Origin: Desulfobacteraceae bacterium
GTDB lineage: Bacteria; Desulfobacterota; DSM-4660; Desulfatiglandales; Desulfatiglandaceae
Assembly (NCBI GenBank): GCA_013203065.1
Contig: JABMQV010000302.1
Span: 1-6,747 of the forward strand
DNA length: 6,747 bases
Direction: 5' to 3'
Position numbers and translations under genes: made by a program. Positions within the stretch are counted from its first letter, which is position 1, and every line of letters begins with the position of its first letter. Shown piece after piece: positions 3,903 to 6,747 of the stretch. The notes beneath the pieces are model-generated. The model saw only the letters and a list, made by a program, of their open reading frames with translations. It ran no database searches and was not told the DNA's origin.

Positions 3903-5536
3903 CCCTCTTCCCTCAGAACCCTTTTCAATATCTTGCCTGAGCCCGTCTTGGGCAGCGCCTCCACAAACTCCACGATCCGGGGATACTTATAGGCGGCCAT
4001 CTTCTCCCTTGCCCAGGCGATGACCTTCTCCTCACTGACCTTACGCTTGTATTCCGACCTCAGAATGATAAAGGCCTTGATGTTCTCTCCCCGGTACGGA
4101 TCGGGAATGCCAATCACGGCCACCTCACTCACCGCCGGATGTTCGTACAGCAATGCCTCCACCTCTGCCGGGAATACGCTGTAGCCCGAGGCCTTTATCA
4201 TATCCTTTTTGCGACCTACGATATAAAAGTAGCCGTCCTCGTCCATCTTGACGATGTCTCCGGTGGCCAGCCATCCGTCCCTTAGGACCTCCGCGGTCTC
4301 CTCGGGCTTGTTCCAATACCCCCTGGTGATCATGGGACCTTTGACGAGCAGTTCACCCTCGCTCCCGAGCGGACAGTCGTCACCCGTTTCCACATCAATT
4401 ACTTGGCACTCCACTCCAAAGTGGGGGATCCCCACGGATCCATATCTGGGATTTGAGCTGGGATTCACGTGCGTCTGAGAGATGGTCTCGCTCAGCCCGT
4501 AACCCTCTACGAGCTCTGTTCCTACGATCTTCCGCCACTTTTTCAGGATTTCCTCGGGAATGGGGGCCCCGCCGGACATGCAGTGCCTGAGGCTGCGCAG
4601 GTCATATTCGCCCACGTCCGGTGCATTGATCACTGCCAGGTTCATGGTCGTGATGCTTGCCCAGGTCGTGCATCCAAAGGTCGCAATTGCCTTCATGGCG
4701 GTCGAGGTATCAAAACGCGAAAGCATCACGTTGGTCGTCCCGGTATAGATGGGCATGTTCATACTGTGCATCATGCCGGTGACGTGAAAAAACGGCAACA
4801 CCGAAAGGTGAATATCGTCCCCTGCGATGTTGTTCCAAACGGCCGATCCCACCGTGTTATGGAGCAGGCTGTAGTGCGTGATCATGGCACCTTTGGGAAG
4901 GCCCGTGGTCCCGGACGTATACTGCAAAAGCGCCAGATCTTCTCGCATGCCGACTTCCACATGAGGAGGATCGGGGCTGTATTTCTCCATCAGATCGAGA
5001 AACTCATGGGTTTGGGGGAAGACCTCTTTCGGTGCCTCCATGGAGGGATGGACGGGCAGGGCCGGATTGTCGGGAAGGTAATCCCAGTAACTCGTCACGA
5101 TTACGTGAGAAAGGGAGGTATATCCTTGTATATTCCTGATCATCGGGTACAGGTGGTCCAAAGCCACAATGATTGTTGCCCCGGCGTCTTGGAGTTCGTG
5201 TTTGAGTTCGTCTTCCTTGAACATGGGATTTGCAGCAACGACTACGCCTCCTGCCTTCAGAACCCCATAATAGGCAATGACAAATTGAGGACAGTTTTCC
5301 AGGAAGAGGCTTACCCTGTCTCCCTTCTTGAGCCCCATATCACAAAGGGCAGCCGCCAGCCTGTCGGAGAGGTCATCGACTTGCTGGAAGCTGATCTGGT
5401 TGCCGTAGTAATTGACGGCGGCTTTTTCCGGATGCCTCTTTGCGCTTTCTCTCAAGAATTCATGCAGAGGCTTTTCAACCAACTCCAGTTGTCGGGGAAG
5501 ATCGTTGGGCCACGCGCTCAGCCAAACCTTTTCCAT
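3887..5536 (-). CDS. Acyl-CoA ligase (AMP-binding, fatty-acid-type)
   Basis: 549 residues from ATG 5536, chosen because AAGGAAGGAG lies about eight bases upstream; a longer frame from TTG 5584 lacks a good RBS. The ANL-superfamily motifs are all present: P-loop YTSGTTGLPKG (206-216), GYGLSET (345-351), adenylate-contacting TGD (425-427), hinge GRKKDMIKASGY (441-452) and the catalytic lysine K535 in PKTGSGK. The length and the KASGYSVFPAEVEALL segment fit medium/long-chain fatty-acid-type ligases. The enzyme should activate a carboxylic acid with ATP to acyl-AMP and then to acyl-CoA in the cytoplasm; the chain or ring type of the substrate cannot be read from sequence. It lies 78 bases after the tandem EthD gene and 77 before the solute-binding protein gene, all on the same strand. 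The C-terminus ends in a short Gly run (GGGGR). Confidence 0.92.
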   Translation of the reverse strand: MEKVWLSAWPNDLPRQLELVEKPLHEFLRESAKRHPEKAAVNYYGNQISFQQVDDLSDRLAAALCDMGLKKGDRVSLFLENCPQFVIAYYGVLKAGGVVVAANPMFKEDELKHELQDAGATIIVALDHLYPMIRNIQGYTSLSHVIVTSYWDYLPDNPALPVHPSMEAPKEVFPQTHEFLDLMEKYSPDPPHVEVGMREDLALLQYTSGTTGLPKGAMITHYSLLHNTVGSAVWNNIAGDDIHLSVLPFFHVTGMMHSMNMPIYTGTTNVMLSRFDTSTAMKAIATFGCTTWASITTMNLAVINAPDVGEYDLRSLRHCMSGGAPIPEEILKKWRKIVGTELVEGYGLSETISQTHVNPSSNPRYGSVGIPHFGVECQVIDVETGDDCPLGSEGELLVKGPMITRGYWNKPEETAEVLRDGWLATGDIVKMDEDGYFYIVGRKKDMIKASGYSVFPAEVEALLYEHPAVSEVAVIGIPDPYRGENIKAFIILRSEYKRKVSEEKVIAWAREKMAAYKYPRIVEFVEALPKTGSGKILKRVLREEGGGGR

Positions 5537-5614
5537 GATAAAACTCCTTCCTTCATTTGTGTTCGGTTCAAGTCCTGCCTCCAATCTGTCTACCCGTTCC
5601 CCGTAAGGATAATT

Positions 5615-6283
5615 TCAGACAATCTTAATTTCTTTCGTGATAATAAAGGGTAGCTCGTCCGCCAGAAAGTTGGCCTCATCATCTCTGGTGGCAGCATACT
5701 CGGGTGAAGCCGCCGAAGCCCGCATGGCAGCAGTGCCATCGAACCAGGTTTCAGCAATCCCGTCATAGGCAGGCGGCACTTCTTTCCCGTATTCACTCAT
5801 AAGCGTGTGCGACTGTACGTAGCGGTTTATGACAAGGATCTTCGCCGCAATGGGCCCATGGGTTTTCTCCCAGTAACGATGAAAGTCAGAAAAGGGCATA
5901 TCAGGCTTACGAGTCACAAATTCAATACTCTTGACCATGTCTTCGTGAACCGCCCCTTCCTTTATGGTAATTTCTTCCGCCAGGATGCGATGAATTCGAT
6001 CAACATCCATAAAGTTCCTGAAATCTGCGACTGCAGATCGGCCGGGCTCTGTGGTCTCAAACGTCTTCACGTCTTCCACAGCGTCAAAAGAGATCTCTTC
6101 GATCCCATCGGCAGGTGGTGGGATTGGCCGGCGGTAGCCAGAGAGGAGGGTGTGGGACTGGAAATACCGTCTAACCCGGGGCACCTGGCGAACCAGGTCT
6201 GCATGGGTTGTGCGCCAGTAGTCCTGGAAATCCTCCACGGCCCAACTCGGTTTCTTGTACATGAAATAAATGGCCTTTATCAT
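5615..6283 (-). CDS. Tandem double EthD-domain protein, 222 aa
   Basis: ATG at 6283 with RBS AGGGAGGAATT directly upstream. The protein is two EthD-type dimeric alpha/beta-barrel domains fused head to tail, with an exact register of 115 residues: FQDYWRTTHADL (19-30) against FHRYWEKTHGPI (134-145), YFQSHTLLSGY (40-50) against YVQSHTLMSEY (155-165), and PPADGIEEISFD against PPAYDGIAETWFD. The fusion would give in one chain the barrel that single-domain members build as dimers. EthD is named after a protein needed for ethyl tert-butyl ether degradation whose chemistry is unclear; relatives include polyketide cyclases and decarboxylases. Both halves keep the W-THG/THA motif, so both may hold an active pocket, though the first has A for G. 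Its place just before an acyl-CoA ligase suggests a role in the same catabolic or modification route. Confidence 0.88.
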   Translation of the reverse strand: MIKAIYFMYKKPSWAVEDFQDYWRTTHADLVRQVPRVRRYFQSHTLLSGYRRPIPPPADGIEEISFDAVEDVKTFETTEPGRSAVADFRNFMDVDRIHRILAEEITIKEGAVHEDMVKSIEFVTRKPDMPFSDFHRYWEKTHGPIAAKILVINRYVQSHTLMSEYGKEVPPAYDGIAETWFDGTAAMRASAASPEYAATRDDEANFLADELPFIITKEIKIV

Positions 6284-6380
6284 AATTCCTCCCTTCCGTT
6301 AAGGATGTAAGTGCATGAAGCTTCAAGGATACTGGATGTTGATTGATGGGTGATCCCAATTCTCCGACATCAGGGGCGGG

Positions 6381-6427
6381 CTGTCACTGACTTGGAGATT
6401 GACGAGCAACCGCTTTTTTTGTGACAG
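6381..6427. repeat. Perfect inverted repeat CTGTCAC / GTGACAG
   Basis: CTGTCAC (6381-6387) and GTGACAG (6421-6427) enclose 33 bases just beyond the dehydrogenase stop codon, in the 146-base gap before the EthD gene. The CTTTTTTT run (6413-6420) lies inside the loop, not after the stem, so in plus-strand RNA it would not act as an intrinsic terminator. Possible operator or stem-loop; function unknown. Confidence 0.35.
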
Positions 6428-6429
6428 GT

Positions 6430-6747
6430 TTATTTCTCGCTTAAGAACTTATAAATTGCAGCGAAATCTTCTCTCCCTAACCCGCTATTTTTTGCATTTC
6501 CATACAATTCTTTCGCAAGGTTGGCCAAATACAGAGGTTGGCCTTTCTCATAAGCAGTCAGGGCGACCAAATGCAAATCTTTGTGCATCCATTCCAAGGG
6601 GAACTGAACGTCATAGTCATCGGCTCGTATCAATTCAGCCTTTGCTTTGGTAAAAGGGGCTGAAACAACCAAGTTGGGCAACGTGTCGAGCAAAAAATCC
6701 TTTGACAATCCCATTTTTTGCCCAAATAAAAGTGTTTCCGAAAAAAT
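6430..6747 (-). CDS. 3-hydroxyisobutyrate dehydrogenase-family protein, C-terminal part
   Basis: The frame is open to the window edge, so only the last 105 residues are seen and the true start lies outside; an internal ATG at 6714 is not the start, because the residues before it (IFSETLLFGQK) continue the same helix. The visible part is the all-helical C-terminal domain of the beta-hydroxyacid dehydrogenase family (NAD-binding domain 11): ETLLFGQKMGLSKDFLLDTL (a typical A-A--G-GL----L-D-L), then FPLEWMHKDLHLVALTA with the conserved K-D pair, and a last helix ending REDFAAIYKFLSEK. Members oxidise 3-hydroxyacids such as 3-hydroxyisobutyrate, or reduce semialdehydes or glyoxylate, with NAD(P). 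The cofactor domain and catalytic lysine are not in the window. It is the upstream member of the minus-strand series. Confidence 0.85.
   Translation of the reverse strand: MFSETLLFGQKMGLSKDFLLDTLPNLVVSAPFTKAKAELIRADDYDVQFPLEWMHKDLHLVALTAYEKGQPLYLANLAKELYGNAKNSGLGREDFAAIYKFLSEK

Noticed and set aside
5565..5575. GGTTCAAGTCC on the plus strand, resembling a tRNA T loop
   Set aside because: Flanking bases do not form a T stem or acceptor, and it lies in the short gap before the ligase start; chance similarity.
4469..5653. Long plus-strand open frame (394 codons) opposite the acyl-CoA ligase
   Set aside because: It is antisense to a gene with all ANL motifs. The translation is rich in His, Arg, Gly and Val without domain signs, as expected from the complement of a coding frame with few antisense stops.
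5807..6310. Plus-strand open frame of 167 codons opposite the double EthD gene
   Set aside because: It lies within the opposite strand of a well-supported gene, and its translation shows no recognisable motif.

Overview
The window looks like bacterial chromosome with an accessory-rich left half and an orderly metabolic right half. Protein style (an acyl-CoA ligase beside EthD-type barrel proteins, a MazE-like antitoxin, an Arg/Lys-rich GKDRR micro-protein) and moderate GC suggest a Desulfobacterota-like (former deltaproteobacterial) or similar environmental anaerobe. That placement is inference only; no marker gene is present.

Left part (1-2090), gene-poor and AT-rich: about 500 bases with no recognisable gene, a small unknown ORF (519-743), a 52-residue membrane hairpin protein behind a strong RBS (849-1007), and a non-coding stretch ending in the 3' end of a tRNA (best match tRNA-Pro, 1349-1380) without its 5' half. 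The last is what an integrated element leaves when it duplicates a tRNA 3' end. Tandem TTTGTACC repeats lie on its left. Right of it are a palindromic AAAGGGG...CCCTTTT repeat, a good sigma70-like promoter, a 13-nt perfect Shine-Dalgarno sequence and a mazE-like antitoxin cut short by an in-frame TAG. The partner toxin survives only as ATG plus two codons, then a GC-rich palindromic (attC-like) segment takes over.

Middle (2097-2985): an intact 108-residue dimeric alpha/beta-barrel (EthD-like) protein, a second copy of the palindromic repeat, a 46-residue extremely basic protein, and converging on it a 5' remnant of a pyridoxamine-phosphate-oxidase-like flavin-binding gene.

Right part (3060-6747), all on the minus strand and read right to left: the C-terminal end of a 3-hydroxyisobutyrate/6-phosphogluconate-dehydrogenase-family enzyme (cut by the window edge), a 222-residue protein made of two tandem EthD domains, a medium/long-chain-type acyl-CoA ligase, a periplasmic family-3 solute-binding protein without an adjacent permease, and the truncated flavoprotein remnant. 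Spacing of 74-146 bases and good RBSs fit a co-transcribed set. The plausible shared theme is activation and processing of an organic acid to its CoA thioester, with the EthD protein helping on an intermediate and the binding protein capturing a small solute. The substrate cannot be read from the sequence.
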